NCBI GenBank assembly: GCA_045538835.1
Contig: JAZQEF010000018.1
Span: forward strand, 1-64,000
Reading direction: 5' to 3'
From: RGIG6165 sp045538835
GTDB taxonomy: Bacteria > Bacillota > Clostridia > Oscillospirales > Feifaniaceae
DNA length: 64,000 nucleotides
Under the pieces are notes generated by a model. The model was not told the origin of the DNA and made no database searches. It saw only the letters and a program-made list of their open reading frames with translations. This document shows positions 7,888-15,585 of this stretch, piece after piece (within the stretch, counting starts at the first letter, position 1; every line of letters starts with the position of its first letter). The position numbers and the translations under genes were made by a program.

Positions 7888-8925
7888 ATGCAACTAAATT
7901 TTGAGCAGATTAAAAGCATTACCACAGGCGCGGTAAAGGTGAGTGAAAAAGACGGCAAATTTTCTTTTTCAAGATTCACAGATGAACAGATACGATTGTA
8001 TGACAGAGTCTGCCATGAGAAAAATAACTCGTTAAACACCCGATGCAGAGCAGCGGCAGGTATCAGACTCAGATTCAAAACCAACAGTCAAAAACTGAAA
8101 ATGACAGTGGAGGTTTCCAAATGCACCTCTCGAACCTACTTCTCCTTTGATGTGGTAGTCAACGGCAAGGCAGTTGGTTATCTTGAAAACATTTCAGAGA
8201 TCAATATCCCTCAGGTATATACCGATGCTGAAATTCCCCGTGGTCCTTTTGGAAAGGAATTTGCGCTAGGTGACGGAGACAAGGAAGTAAGCGTTTACCT
8301 GCCATGGTCTGTATGCCCGGTATTGAAAGAAGTTTCTTTAGACGACGGCGCATATGTTATCCCTGTAAAGCCACCTAAAAAATTACTTGCATTCGGCGAT
8401 TCCATAACCCAGGGCTATGATGCACTTCGTTCATCTATGCGCTATACTTCTCTTTTAGCAGACAAGCTTCAGGCTGAGGAGTTTAACAAGGGCATCGGCG
8501 GAGAGATTTTCTTTCCGGAGTTGGCGCAAACCAAGGATGATATTTCACCCGATTACATAACGGTGGCATATGGAACAAACGATTGGGGGAAGAAAACCGA
8601 GGAAGATTTTAAGGTGCGGTGCAGAGAATTCTATGTGGCGCTCAGTGACCGTTATCCTCAGGCGAAGATTTTTGCCATCACACCCATCTGGAGGAAAGAC
8701 TATCAGGGGGAAAGAGCCTTTGGGGCGTTTGAACTGGTGGAACGGGGAATACGGGCGGCGGTGGCAAACCTTCCCAATGTAAGGGTGTTGTCGGGCTTTG
8801 ACCTTGTTCCAAAAGACGAAAAGTATTTTGCCGACCTGAGATTACATCCCAACGATGAAGGCTTTGCCCATTACGCAGAAAATCTGTATAACGAGATAGA
8901 AAAAGAACTAAAAAGGGATGCGTGA
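7888..8925 (+). CDS. SGNH/GDSL hydrolase (probable carbohydrate esterase)
   Basis: A 345-residue protein with an N-terminal beta-rich domain (about 1-165, galactose-binding or jelly-roll-like by pattern) and a C-terminal SGNH domain. The block I nucleophile is in FGDSITQG, block III is AYGTNDW, and block V is LHPND. An Asp lies four residues before that His rather than the usual three, so the acid residue assignment is uncertain. No signal peptide is seen, so it should act in the cytoplasm, for example removing acyl groups from imported sugars. AGGAAAGGAAA precedes the ATG. It is the last gene of the catabolic operon. Confidence 0.85.
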   Translation: MQLNFEQIKSITTGAVKVSEKDGKFSFSRFTDEQIRLYDRVCHEKNNSLNTRCRAAAGIRLRFKTNSQKLKMTVEVSKCTSRTYFSFDVVVNGKAVGYLENISEINIPQVYTDAEIPRGPFGKEFALGDGDKEVSVYLPWSVCPVLKEVSLDDGAYVIPVKPPKKLLAFGDSITQGYDALRSSMRYTSLLADKLQAEEFNKGIGGEIFFPELAQTKDDISPDYITVAYGTNDWGKKTEEDFKVRCREFYVALSDRYPQAKIFAITPIWRKDYQGERAFGAFELVERGIRAAVANLPNVRVLSGFDLVPKDEKYFADLRLHPNDEGFAHYAENLYNEIEKELKRDA

Positions 8926-8945
8926 TAGCGTTGAACAAAGAATAT

Positions 8946-8972
8946 CAGCACAGTAGAATTCAAATTGTGCTG
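8946..8972 (+). terminator. Hairpin at the end of the catabolic operon
   Basis: CAGCACA (8946-8952) pairs with TGTGCTG (8966-8972). TAGAATTC occurs both in the loop and just after the stem. There is no T-run, so it may be an mRNA 3' end or weak terminator. The following 140 bases to the feo promoter hold nothing else that I recognise. Confidence 0.35.
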
Positions 8973-9116
8973 TAGAATTCTCTCGGAGATAATATGGGTA
9001 AATTGTAGAAATATTTTTGTATTAGGTAGAATTTGTTATATTTGTAAAAATTTTAAGAGGATAAATCAAATAGTGAAAAATGTTCATGAATATTTTATTG
9101 ATTTGCAGAAAAAAAC

Positions 9117-9145
9117 TTGACAATTATTACCTGTAGTGTTATATT
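9117..9145 (+). promoter_or_regulatory. Promoter of the feo operon
   Basis: TTGACA (9117-9122), 17-bp spacer, TATATT (9140-9145): a near-consensus sigma-A promoter. Transcription would start near 9151-9153, right at the operator at 9155-9168. Confidence 0.8.
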
Positions 9146-9154
9146 AGATGTGGG

Positions 9155-9168
9155 TTAGTTGAAACTAA
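9155..9168. promoter_or_regulatory. Putative metalloregulator operator before feoA
   Basis: TTAGTTGAAACTAA is a perfect inverted repeat (6-base arms, 2-base centre) placed just after the expected transcription start. The TTAG-N6-CTAA pattern resembles boxes bound by DtxR/IdeR-type iron repressors. A second copy of the pattern lies before feoB at 9452-9465. The regulator itself is not in the window. Confidence 0.6.
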
Positions 9169-9193
9169 TTGCGATTTGAAAGGTTGGATTTTA

Positions 9194-9409
9194 ATGAACT
9201 TAGCAAATGCTCAGGAAGGAAAAGAGTATATCGTTAAGCAGATTGAAACTGACGATGAAGAATTGAATGCGTTTCTGTTTTCACTTGGATGTTACAGTGG
9301 GGAGCCTATAACAGTAATATCGCATCTCAAAGGCGGTTGTGTCGTTTCCATTAAAGACGGAAGATACAACATTGACAGTCAGCTTGCTCAGGCCATTATT
9401 ATAGAATAA
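9194..9409 (+). CDS. feoA: FeoA family ferrous iron transport protein
   Basis: A 71-residue SH3-like FeoA protein. The body ..EEYIVKQIETDDEELNAFLFSLGCYSGEPITVIS.. and the ending ..RYNIDSQLAQAIII match the family. It is a cytoplasmic partner of FeoB. The ATG at 9194 follows an AAAGGT site; the frame's earlier ATG at 9176 overlaps that site and is less likely. It sits 106 bases before feoB, behind an iron-type operator. Confidence 0.9.
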   Translation: MNLANAQEGKEYIVKQIETDDEELNAFLFSLGCYSGEPITVISHLKGGCVVSIKDGRYNIDSQLAQAIIIE

Positions 9410-9420
9410 TGAACAAAGCC

Positions 9421-9440
9421 GCCGAAAGGCTGACTTTTTT
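9421..9440 (+). terminator. Weak hairpin with T-run between feoA and feoB
   Basis: AGCC (9422) and GGCT (9433) can pair across a short loop and are followed by a run of seven T (9440 region). The stem is only about four pairs, so it would be an attenuator at best. It could set a lower feoB level or be unused. Confidence 0.35.
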
Positions 9441-9450
9441 TGACCAAGTA

Positions 9451-9466
9451 GTTAGTGGTTGCTAAC
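9451..9466. promoter_or_regulatory. Second putative metalloregulator operator, before feoB
   Basis: GTTAG-N6-CTAAC is an inverted repeat sharing the TTAG-N6-CTAA pattern with the operator at 9155. A TATAAT lies downstream at 9487-9492, so feoB may also have its own regulated promoter, though no good -35 is seen. Confidence 0.45.
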
Positions 9467-9515
9467 TTTTAGTGTAACCTATTAAATATAATATAAATTA
9501 TTAGGAGGACTTATT

Positions 9516-11588
9516 ATGAGAATTGCTTTTGCGGGCAATCCGAACAGCGGTAAGACCACTATGTACAATGCGCTTACAGGCAGAAATGAGCGTGTTGGTA
9601 ACTGGGCCGGTGTTACTGTAGAAAAAAAAGAGGGGTTTATCAAAAAGAACTACTATGACGGTTCTGAGGAACTTATAGCAGTTGACCTTCCGGGTGCGTA
9701 TTCAATGTCTCCCTTTACATCGGAAGAGAGCATCACAAGTGCTTATGTAAAAAACGAAAATCCAGATGCTATCATCAACATTGTTGATGCAAGTAATCTC
9801 AGCCGTAGTCTGTTCTTTACAACACAACTTCTGGAACTTGGTGTTCCTGTTGTAGTTGCTCTTAATAAGAGTGATATAAATGAAAAGAAAGAAACCAAGA
9901 TTGATGTTGATGCTCTTTCTAAAGCGTTGGGCTGTCCTGTAATCATGACGGTGTCTATCGCAGGAAATCACTCAGATCTTGCTGAAGTTGTCAAGGCGGC
10001 AGTTTCACTGAAGGGCAAAACTCAGAATGCTCCTTATGTTCAAGAGGATGTTGATCTTACTGATAAGAGTGCAGTTGAAGCGGCTGACAGAAAACGTTTT
10101 GAATACGTCAACAAAATAGTCGCAAAAGTAGAAGAACGTAAAGTTCTCACAAAAGAAAAGAACAGCCAGGATAAGATAGACGCAGTTCTTACAAATAAAT
10201 GGCTCGGTATTCCGATTTTTGCAGTTGTAATGTTTTTGGTGTTCCAGATATCACAGGCTTGGGTTGGTCCCTGGCTTGCTGATACACTTGTCGGATGGAT
10301 TGAAGCATTTCAGAGTGTCGTTGCAGGTTGGGTGGAAAATAGTGCACCCATTTTACAGTCACTTCTTGTTGACGGCGTTATAGGCGGTGTTGGCGCCGTT
10401 GTCGGCTTCCTGCCTCTCGTAATGGTTATGTATTTCCTTATCGCTCTTCTTGAAGACTGCGGTTATATGGCACGTGTAAGTGTTGTTCTTGATCCCATTT
10501 TTAAGAAAGTAGGTTTATCAGGTAAATCTGTAATTCCTTTTGTTATCGGCACAGGTTGTGCGATCCCCGGTGTTATGGCTTGCCGTACAATCAGAAATGA
10601 GCGTGAGCGCAGAGCAACAGCAATGCTCACACCCTTTATGCCTTGCGGTGCTAAACTTCCTGTTATTGCACTTTTTGCGGGCGTATTCTTTGGTGATGCT
10701 TCCTGGGTTGGTACACTTATGTACTTTGCAGGTATACTTCTCATCTTCTTCGGCGCTCTTCTTATTAATAAGATCACCGGCTATAAAAACAGAAAGTCAT
10801 TCTTCATCATTGAACTTCCCGAATATAAAGTCCCCAGTCTCTGGAGAGCATTTACGTCAATGTGTTCACGTGGTTGGGCTTACATAGTAAAAGCAGGTAC
10901 TATCATTCTTCTCTGCAACACTGCTGTTCAGATAATGCAGTCGTTTACATGGAAGTTGAAATTTATCGACTTTGAAGCAATAGAAACTGCAGCAAAAGCT
11001 ATGCCTGGTGCTACTGAAGAAACAGTCGCATCAGCAATCGAGGCTGCAGCAAGCACATCAATTCTTGCATCTATAGCATCGCCATTTTCATATCTGCTCA
11101 TTCCGATTATCGGTTTTGCTGCATGGCAGTTAGCAGCGGCTGCCATTACAGGATTCATAGCAAAGGAAAATGTTGTAGGTACAATCGCAATATGCTATGG
11201 TATCACTAATTTTATTAATGTTGAAGAACTATCATATTCTGGTGGTGGTTATGCAGGTGCATTTCTTGTCCTTACTCCAGTTGCAGCACTTGCATACCTT
11301 ATGTTCAATCTCTTTACACCACCGTGCTTTGCGGCTATCGGTGCTATGAATTCGGAAATGAAGAGCAGTAAGTGGCTCTGGGGCGGCATCGCTTTGCAAC
11401 TTGGCGTAGGTTATACGGTAGCATTTCTTGTTTACCAAATCGGCACGCTTATAACCGAAGGTACTGTTGGCACAGGCTTCTTACCAGGTCTTATGGCTGT
11501 ACTTGCTATGGTTGTCGTTGTTGCACTTCTTATCCGTAACAGTGATAAGAAACTCAAGGCAGAATATGCCTTGAGTGCTAAAAAATAA
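9516..11588 (+). CDS. feoB: Ferrous iron transporter FeoB
   Basis: A 690-residue membrane GTPase that imports Fe2+. The N-terminal G domain has GNPNSGKT (residues 6-13) and DLPGAYS. A spacer region near 165-225 precedes two Gate-type membrane blocks, including PFMPCGAKLPV and the second Gate domain, then a last membrane helix pair. Length is normal for clostridial FeoB. AGGAGG is 5 bases before the ATG. It lies in the feo operon with feoA and the Cys-rich protein. Expression is probably repressed by iron through the two TTAG-N6-CTAA sites. Confidence 0.97.
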   Translation: MRIAFAGNPNSGKTTMYNALTGRNERVGNWAGVTVEKKEGFIKKNYYDGSEELIAVDLPGAYSMSPFTSEESITSAYVKNENPDAIINIVDASNLSRSLFFTTQLLELGVPVVVALNKSDINEKKETKIDVDALSKALGCPVIMTVSIAGNHSDLAEVVKAAVSLKGKTQNAPYVQEDVDLTDKSAVEAADRKRFEYVNKIVAKVEERKVLTKEKNSQDKIDAVLTNKWLGIPIFAVVMFLVFQISQAWVGPWLADTLVGWIEAFQSVVAGWVENSAPILQSLLVDGVIGGVGAVVGFLPLVMVMYFLIALLEDCGYMARVSVVLDPIFKKVGLSGKSVIPFVIGTGCAIPGVMACRTIRNERERRATAMLTPFMPCGAKLPVIALFAGVFFGDASWVGTLMYFAGILLIFFGALLINKITGYKNRKSFFIIELPEYKVPSLWRAFTSMCSRGWAYIVKAGTIILLCNTAVQIMQSFTWKLKFIDFEAIETAAKAMPGATEETVASAIEAAASTSILASIASPFSYLLIPIIGFAAWQLAAAAITGFIAKENVVGTIAICYGITNFINVEELSYSGGGYAGAFLVLTPVAALAYLMFNLFTPPCFAAIGAMNSEMKSSKWLWGGIALQLGVGYTVAFLVYQIGTLITEGTVGTGFLPGLMAVLAMVVVVALLIRNSDKKLKAEYALSAKK

Positions 11589-11602
11589 GGAAGTGTACGT
11601 AT

Positions 11603-11776
11603 ATGAACGATATCATTATTATACTCGTTTTATTGGGTATAGTTTCTCTTGCAACCTGGTACATTATACGTGCCAAGAAAAACGGCAAAAAGTGTATCGG
11701 TTGTCCTGAAGGATGTTGCACGTCAAAAAAAGACGGCGAATCCTGTTGTTGCGGATGCAATAAAGAATCAAACTAA
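11603..11776 (+). CDS. FeoB-associated Cys-rich membrane protein
   Basis: A 57-residue protein. One membrane helix (residues 4-22, IIIILVLLGIVSLATWYII) is followed by a basic stretch and a Cys-rich tail with CIGC, GCC and CCCGC (eight Cys). This is the layout of the FeoB-associated Cys-rich family (PF12669), thought to support FeoB, possibly by metal binding. It starts 14 bases after feoB and ends just before a terminator. Confidence 0.9.
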   Translation: MNDIIIILVLLGIVSLATWYIIRAKKNGKKCIGCPEGCCTSKKDGESCCCGCNKESN

Positions 11777-11784
11777 AAAAGAAA

Positions 11785-11813
11785 AGGCTAACTGTTTTCA
11801 GTTAGCCTTTTTA
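11785..11813. terminator. Bidirectional terminator of the feo operon and the Dabb gene
   Basis: AGGCTAACTG and CAGTTAGCCT form a 10-bp stem with a TTTT loop (11785-11808), followed by T-rich DNA on the plus strand and by a T-rich run on the minus strand too. It separates converging genes. Confidence 0.85.
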
Positions 11814-12116
11814 TTATATTTCAAAATCAAGACAGCTTCTAACTGCTGTGTGTGGACGAACTTTTCCGTTTGCAACTTCTACGTGAGCAGGATGTACGGC
11901 GTAGCCTTTAAGGGCATCTTCGTCGTCGAAAGTTGAATCAAGCATAAGGTCTGCATTTGAAGATGCAAGTCCGTTTGTGTAAACTTTTATCTCTTTAAGT
12001 CCCGGAATCTTGCCGTATAGACCTTCAAGACCTTCTTTGATATTTGCTTTAATTTCTTCTTTCTGCTTTGAGTCGTACTCATCTCTTAATGTCCACAAAA
12101 TAATATGTTTTACCAT
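11814..12116 (-). CDS. Dabb family protein (stress-responsive alpha/beta barrel)
   Basis: A 100-residue protein of the Dabb (PF07876) dimeric ferredoxin-like fold. The opening MVKHIILWTLRDE, the central GLKEIKVYTNG and the ending HPAHVEVANGKVRP match the family pattern. Function is generally unknown; relatives include small stress proteins and olivetolic-acid-cyclase-like folds. GGAGGTG is before the ATG. It has its own short unit and converges with the feo operon. Confidence 0.85.
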   Translation of the reverse strand: MVKHIILWTLRDEYDSKQKEEIKANIKEGLEGLYGKIPGLKEIKVYTNGLASSNADLMLDSTFDDEDALKGYAVHPAHVEVANGKVRPHTAVRSCLDFEI

Positions 12117-12167
12117 AATGACACCTCCGAAAAATTTATATCACAAATATACAGGGTTGTAAAGGAT

Positions 12168-12860
12168 TTACACATCGTTATGCTGTCTTTTTTCAATTCT
12201 TTTCCAATTGTAAAGACCGTAGGCATCGTTGAGAAGAAACATAAGAAAACAGATTATCATAGGTAAATATTTTATATCTGCTGCTGTGGCAAGAGTCCAT
12301 AGTACTATCAGAACTATGTCATTAAAAGCATAGGCGAGAGCGTAATACGGACTTCTCATAAGTGTTAAATAAGACGCGATAAAACTTGTTGTTATAGATA
12401 CTGTACTGAAAAGTAAGTTTTTATTTCCGAGTGCATTTAAAATAAAGTAGAATGCGACAGTTGTCATCAAAGCCAGCAGATACATAATGCAGACCTGTTT
12501 TTTAGTCATTTTATTAACTGTAACTTCAGCACTCTTTTTATATGGATGCTTTATCCATGAAATTACCGAGAGCATTGCAATAGGTGAAGTCATAAAAAGA
12601 TATGTTATCATTTCGCCGTAATACTTAAAGTAAAAAGAAATAATACCGTAGAATACAGCGAATACAACTGTCAGAATCTGACCTATGACAAAACCTTTTG
12701 CTACAAATATCAGCGCAGTAACACCGATGAGTGAAGCAATAAGGGACAAGTAATCTTTTGAAGGCACTATAAGAAAAGATGTGGATACAATAACTACCGA
12801 AACTACCCAGAGAGCAATTTCAAATTTACTCAAACTTTTAAACGGATTATGTTTTCTCAT
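12168..12860 (-). CDS. PnuC-like nicotinamide riboside/vitamin transporter
   Basis: A 230-residue membrane protein with about seven helices. The SL..LIGVTALIFVAKG, ..YGEMITYLFMTSPIAMLSVISWIKHPYK.. and the C-terminal ..LWTLA....YLPMIICFLMFLLNDAYGLYNWKR pattern fits the PnuC/PnuT/PnuX SWEET-like vitamin transporters. It probably moves nicotinamide riboside or thiamine by facilitated diffusion. Start at ATG 12860 (MRKHNPF) fits TGGAGG 6 bases upstream; the frame extends to 12896 inside the leader. A structured leader of about 100 nt precedes it, suggesting ligand control. Which vitamin it carries is open. Confidence 0.85.
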   Translation of the reverse strand: MRKHNPFKSLSKFEIALWVVSVVIVSTSFLIVPSKDYLSLIASLIGVTALIFVAKGFVIGQILTVVFAVFYGIISFYFKYYGEMITYLFMTSPIAMLSVISWIKHPYKKSAEVTVNKMTKKQVCIMYLLALMTTVAFYFILNALGNKNLLFSTVSITTSFIASYLTLMRSPYYALAYAFNDIVLIVLWTLATAADIKYLPMIICFLMFLLNDAYGLYNWKRIEKRQHNDV

Positions 12861-12960
12861 AGATCCTCCAAAAAAATAAGCACCCGTCACACACATCTTC
12901 TAAGACCTAACGATGTGTATACGAATGCTAAAGCATTTTCTACCCGGTGGCAGTTGTTTT
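12861..12960 (-). ncRNA. Structured leader upstream of the pnuC-like gene (candidate riboswitch)
   Basis: Read on the minus strand, three stems can form a compact junction. P2 pairs AATGC with GCATT (12937-12933 / 12928-12924, loop of 4). P3 pairs ACACATC with GATGTGT (12918-12912 / 12897-12891, loop of 14). A closing stem pairs CACC with GGTG (12949-12946 / 12884-12881). The closing stem ends about 20 bases before the ATG, close to the ribosome site. I could not match it to TPP, NAD-II or preQ1 consensus by eye. It may be an undescribed class or chance structure. Confidence 0.45.
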
Positions 12961-12966
12961 TTTGTA

Positions 12967-12995
12967 ATTTTAGCACAATTTATGAAGATATTCAA
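12967..12995 (-). promoter_or_regulatory. Promoter of the pnuC-like gene
   Basis: On the minus strand TTGAAT (12995-12990), 17-bp spacer, TAAAAT (12972-12967). Transcription would start near 12960, giving a 100-nt leader. Confidence 0.65.
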
Positions 12996-13031
12996 TACAA
13001 AATTTCTTATCATCATAATACTTTACAAATT

Positions 13032-13060
13032 TTGTAAGTAGAAGTATTATTTTATATATT
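13032..13060 (+). promoter_or_regulatory. Putative promoter of azlCD
   Basis: TTGTAA (13032-13037), 17-bp spacer, TATATT (13055-13060). The leader to the ATG would be only about 12 bases, barely holding the GAGGT site, so the assignment is tentative. Confidence 0.4.
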
Positions 13061-13078
13061 ATCAAATGAGGTAGATAT

Positions 13079-13777
13079 ATGAATTCTTATTACAGGGGTC
13101 TTAAGGCAGGTGTGCCGATCGGCCTTGGCTATTTATCAGTTGCATTTACTTTTGGAATTATGGCAAGTAACCTTGGTTTTACATGGTGGCAGGCAGTTAT
13201 AATATCTATGACTACACTTACATCTGCAGGTCAGCTTGCGGCAATAAATGTCATGATAAATCCGGGAAGATATATTGAACTGCTTATTTCACAGTTAACT
13301 ATAAATGTCCGTTATGCTTTTATGTCAGTTTCACTTTCGCAAAAGGCTGACAGTAAGTTTTCCGGGATTTTCAGATGGTTGCTTGGATTTTTTATTACTG
13401 ATGAAATTTTTGCAGTGGCAATCACAGAAAAAAATATTACACGTTCATTTTTCATTGGTCTTGCAACAGCACCATATTTTGGTTGGGCAACAGGAACACT
13501 CATAGGCGCACTTCTTGGTGCCGTGCTTCCTGAAGTGCTGATGAGTGCGCTCAGTCTTGCAATATATGCTATGTTTGTTGCAGTTGTAGCACCGGAAATG
13601 AAGAAAGTAAAGTCAGTTTTTTATGTTGTAATTATTGCGCTTGCGTTAAGAACACTTTTTTATTATGCGCCGCTTCTGAAAAACATTTCGGGCGGTCTTT
13701 CCGTCAGTATTTGCGCGGTGCTTGCCGCTATAATCGCTGCAATAATATTCCCAATAAAGGAGCAGGATAATGCCTAA
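13079..13777 (+). CDS. azlC: AzlC family permease (branched-chain amino acid exporter, large subunit)
   Basis: A 232-residue multi-spanning protein. The opening GLKAGVPIGLGYLSVAFTFGIMA, the ..TSAGQLAAI.. segment and ..LTINVRYAFMS.. are family hallmarks of AzlC, the large subunit of a two-part exporter of branched-chain amino acids and analogues such as azaleucine. About six helices are visible. GAGGT precedes the ATG. It overlaps azlD by 8 bases, so the two are translationally coupled. Confidence 0.92.
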   Translation: MNSYYRGLKAGVPIGLGYLSVAFTFGIMASNLGFTWWQAVIISMTTLTSAGQLAAINVMINPGRYIELLISQLTINVRYAFMSVSLSQKADSKFSGIFRWLLGFFITDEIFAVAITEKNITRSFFIGLATAPYFGWATGTLIGALLGAVLPEVLMSALSLAIYAMFVAVVAPEMKKVKSVFYVVIIALALRTLFYYAPLLKNISGGLSVSICAVLAAIIAAIIFPIKEQDNA

Positions 13778-14093
13778 CCGTACATACTTTATATATCTGC
13801 TGATATTGGCAGGCTCTACTTATCTTATAAGGGCGGTACCGTTTGCAACTGTCAGCAAAAAAATAGAAAACAGGTTTATAAATTCATTTTTGTTTTACAT
13901 TCCGTATACGGTACTTGCGGCTATGACGTTGCCTGCCGCACTTTATGAAACAACATATGTTTTGTCGGCGATTATCGGTCTTGTTGTCGCAGTTCTCGTT
14001 TCTCTCAACGGCAAGAGTCTTACTGTTGTTGCAGCCACTGCCTGCTTAAATGTATTTGTTGCGGAATGCCTTATAAAATATTTGCCATTTTAA
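13770..14093 (+). CDS. azlD: AzlD family small subunit
   Basis: A 107-residue protein with about four membrane helices and the AzlD pattern (YLIRAVPF near the N-terminus, ..NSFLFYIPYTVLAAMTLPA..). It forms the exporter with AzlC. AAAGGAG lies within the end of azlC. A strong terminator follows its stop directly. Confidence 0.9.
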   Translation: MPNRTYFIYLLILAGSTYLIRAVPFATVSKKIENRFINSFLFYIPYTVLAAMTLPAALYETTYVLSAIIGLVVAVLVSLNGKSLTVVAATACLNVFVAECLIKYLPF

Positions 14094-14121
14094 ATGCACT
14101 ATTTTAGTGCATTTATTTTTT
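14092..14121 (+). terminator. Terminator after azlCD
   Basis: AAATGCACT (14092-14100) and AGTGCATTT (14106-14114) pair over a 5-base loop, followed by ATTTTTTG. It begins within the azlD stop codon. Confidence 0.85.
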
Positions 14122-14134
14122 GTTTATACTAATC

Positions 14135-14163
14135 TTTACCAAATAGAATTTATGTGATAGAAT
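14135..14163 (+). promoter_or_regulatory. Putative promoter of the glycan module
   Basis: TTTACC (14135-14140), 17-bp spacer, TAGAAT (14158-14163), 38 bases before the glycosyltransferase start. Confidence 0.5.
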
Positions 14164-14201
14164 TATTGTAATTATTGTAGATTGTCAGGAGAGTGAATCG
14201 A

Positions 14202-15167
14202 ATGTTGTTATCCTTGGTCGTACCTTGTTTTAATGAGGGGGAGAATGTGCGCTCATTTTTTGATGCCTGCATCAATGCATTCGAGGGAAAGATCTCCTCA
14301 TATGAGATTATTTTTATAAATGACGGAAGCAAAGACAATACATGGAGTGAACTTACTTCCATTGCTCAGAACTCTGATTGCAATATAAAACTTATAAATT
14401 TTTCAAGGAATTTCGGAAAAGAAGCAGGTATGTATGCTGGTCTGCAGCATGCTGAAGGCGATTATGTATCTATAATAGATGCAGATATGCAACAGGATCC
14501 AAAAACAGTTACAATGATGGTCGATTTTCTTGAAAATAACCCTGATTTTGACAGTGTATGTGCTTATCAAAGTAAAAGGAGAGAGGGGAAACTGCTCAGT
14601 TTTTATAAAAAAGTATTTTACAAACTTATAAGTAAAGTTTGTAAAATGGATTTCAGAGACGGCGCGAGCGATTTTAGAACATTTCGAAAAAATATGGTGA
14701 GTGCCATACTGCAACTCAAAGAATATTCGAGATTTTCAAAAGGCATCTTTTCATGGGTAGGTTTTAATACTTACTATATGGAATATGAAGTCAGGGAAAG
14801 AAATGCAGGGAAGACCTCATGGTCATTTTTTAAACTGCTCAAGTATGCGAAAGACGGTTTTATATCATTTACTACTTTTCCGCTTAAACTGTCTACATTT
14901 GTGGGGCTTATTTCTGCCTTTTTATCGATTTTATATATGTTGGCGGTAATTATTCAGAAAATCTGTTTCGGGATTGCTGTGCCCGGTTTTGCAACTATAG
15001 TAGTTCTTATCCTTTTTGTCGGAGGAATACAATTGTCGGCACTCGGAATTATAGGAGAATATATTTCACAGATATATATAGAGGGAAAAAAGAGACCTGT
15101 CTATATTACAAAGGAGTATCAGACATATGAAAGAAAGCAGACTGACCATCCTGCTCAAAAGGAATAG
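14202..15167 (+). CDS. GT2 polyprenol-phosphate glycosyltransferase (GtrB/DPM1-like)
   Basis: A 321-residue family 2 glycosyltransferase. The catalytic GT-A domain (1-230) has VVPCFNEGENV, FINDGSKDNT and the metal motif DADMQQDP. Two membrane helices near the C-terminus (about 230-290) fit enzymes that make undecaprenyl-phosphate-sugars. The ATG at 14202 is preferred because AGGAGA is 9 bases upstream; a GTG at 14193 lies too close. The next gene, GtrA, would flip the product, and the third gene would use it, so this is a small wall- or lipid-glycan decorating unit. Confidence 0.9.
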   Translation: MLLSLVVPCFNEGENVRSFFDACINAFEGKISSYEIIFINDGSKDNTWSELTSIAQNSDCNIKLINFSRNFGKEAGMYAGLQHAEGDYVSIIDADMQQDPKTVTMMVDFLENNPDFDSVCAYQSKRREGKLLSFYKKVFYKLISKVCKMDFRDGASDFRTFRKNMVSAILQLKEYSRFSKGIFSWVGFNTYYMEYEVRERNAGKTSWSFFKLLKYAKDGFISFTTFPLKLSTFVGLISAFLSILYMLAVIIQKICFGIAVPGFATIVVLILFVGGIQLSALGIIGEYISQIYIEGKKRPVYITKEYQTYERKQTDHPAQKE

Positions 15168-15585
15168 AGAATTAATAACGTATATTATTTTTGGACTGCT
15201 TGCAACTTTTCTCAATTGGATAGTTTATTCTTTGCTTGTTGAGTTGGCCACACTCTCTATAACGGCTTCTAATGCAATTGCGTGGTTTGTGGCGGTATTG
15301 TTTGCATTTATGACAAATAAAGTATTCGTTTTTAACAGCAGATCGAAGAATACATCACTTATTTTACGTGAAGCAGTAACTTTCTTTTGTTCACGTTTTA
15401 TATCGGGAATTATAGAAGTTTTGTTGCCGACTTTTTTGTATTCTCTTGGTTTGAATCAAAGCATATTCGGAATTAAAGGTTTTGCAGCGAAAATTGCAGT
15501 AAGTCTGATAGTTGTTCTTCTCAACTATGTTACCAGCAAATTTCTTGTTTTTACCTCAAAAACGAAAGGAAATACTGATGATTAA
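15127..15585 (+). CDS. GtrA family membrane protein (putative lipid-sugar flippase)
   Basis: A 152-residue protein with four membrane helices. The start ELITYIIFGLLATFLNWIVYSLLV and the NKVFVF motif after helix 3 are typical of GtrA, which is thought to flip undecaprenyl-phosphate-glucose. It overlaps the glycosyltransferase gene by 41 bases and the following gene by 8, showing tight coupling. Confidence 0.88.
   Translation: MKESRLTILLKRNRELITYIIFGLLATFLNWIVYSLLVELATLSITASNAIAWFVAVLFAFMTNKVFVFNSRSKNTSLILREAVTFFCSRFISGIIEVLLPTFLYSLGLNQSIFGIKGFAAKIAVSLIVVLLNYVTSKFLVFTSKTKGNTDD

Noticed and set aside
12861..12960. TPP riboswitch before the pnuC-like gene
   Set aside because: The conserved CUGAGA and ACCUGAU-type elements are not found in the leader.
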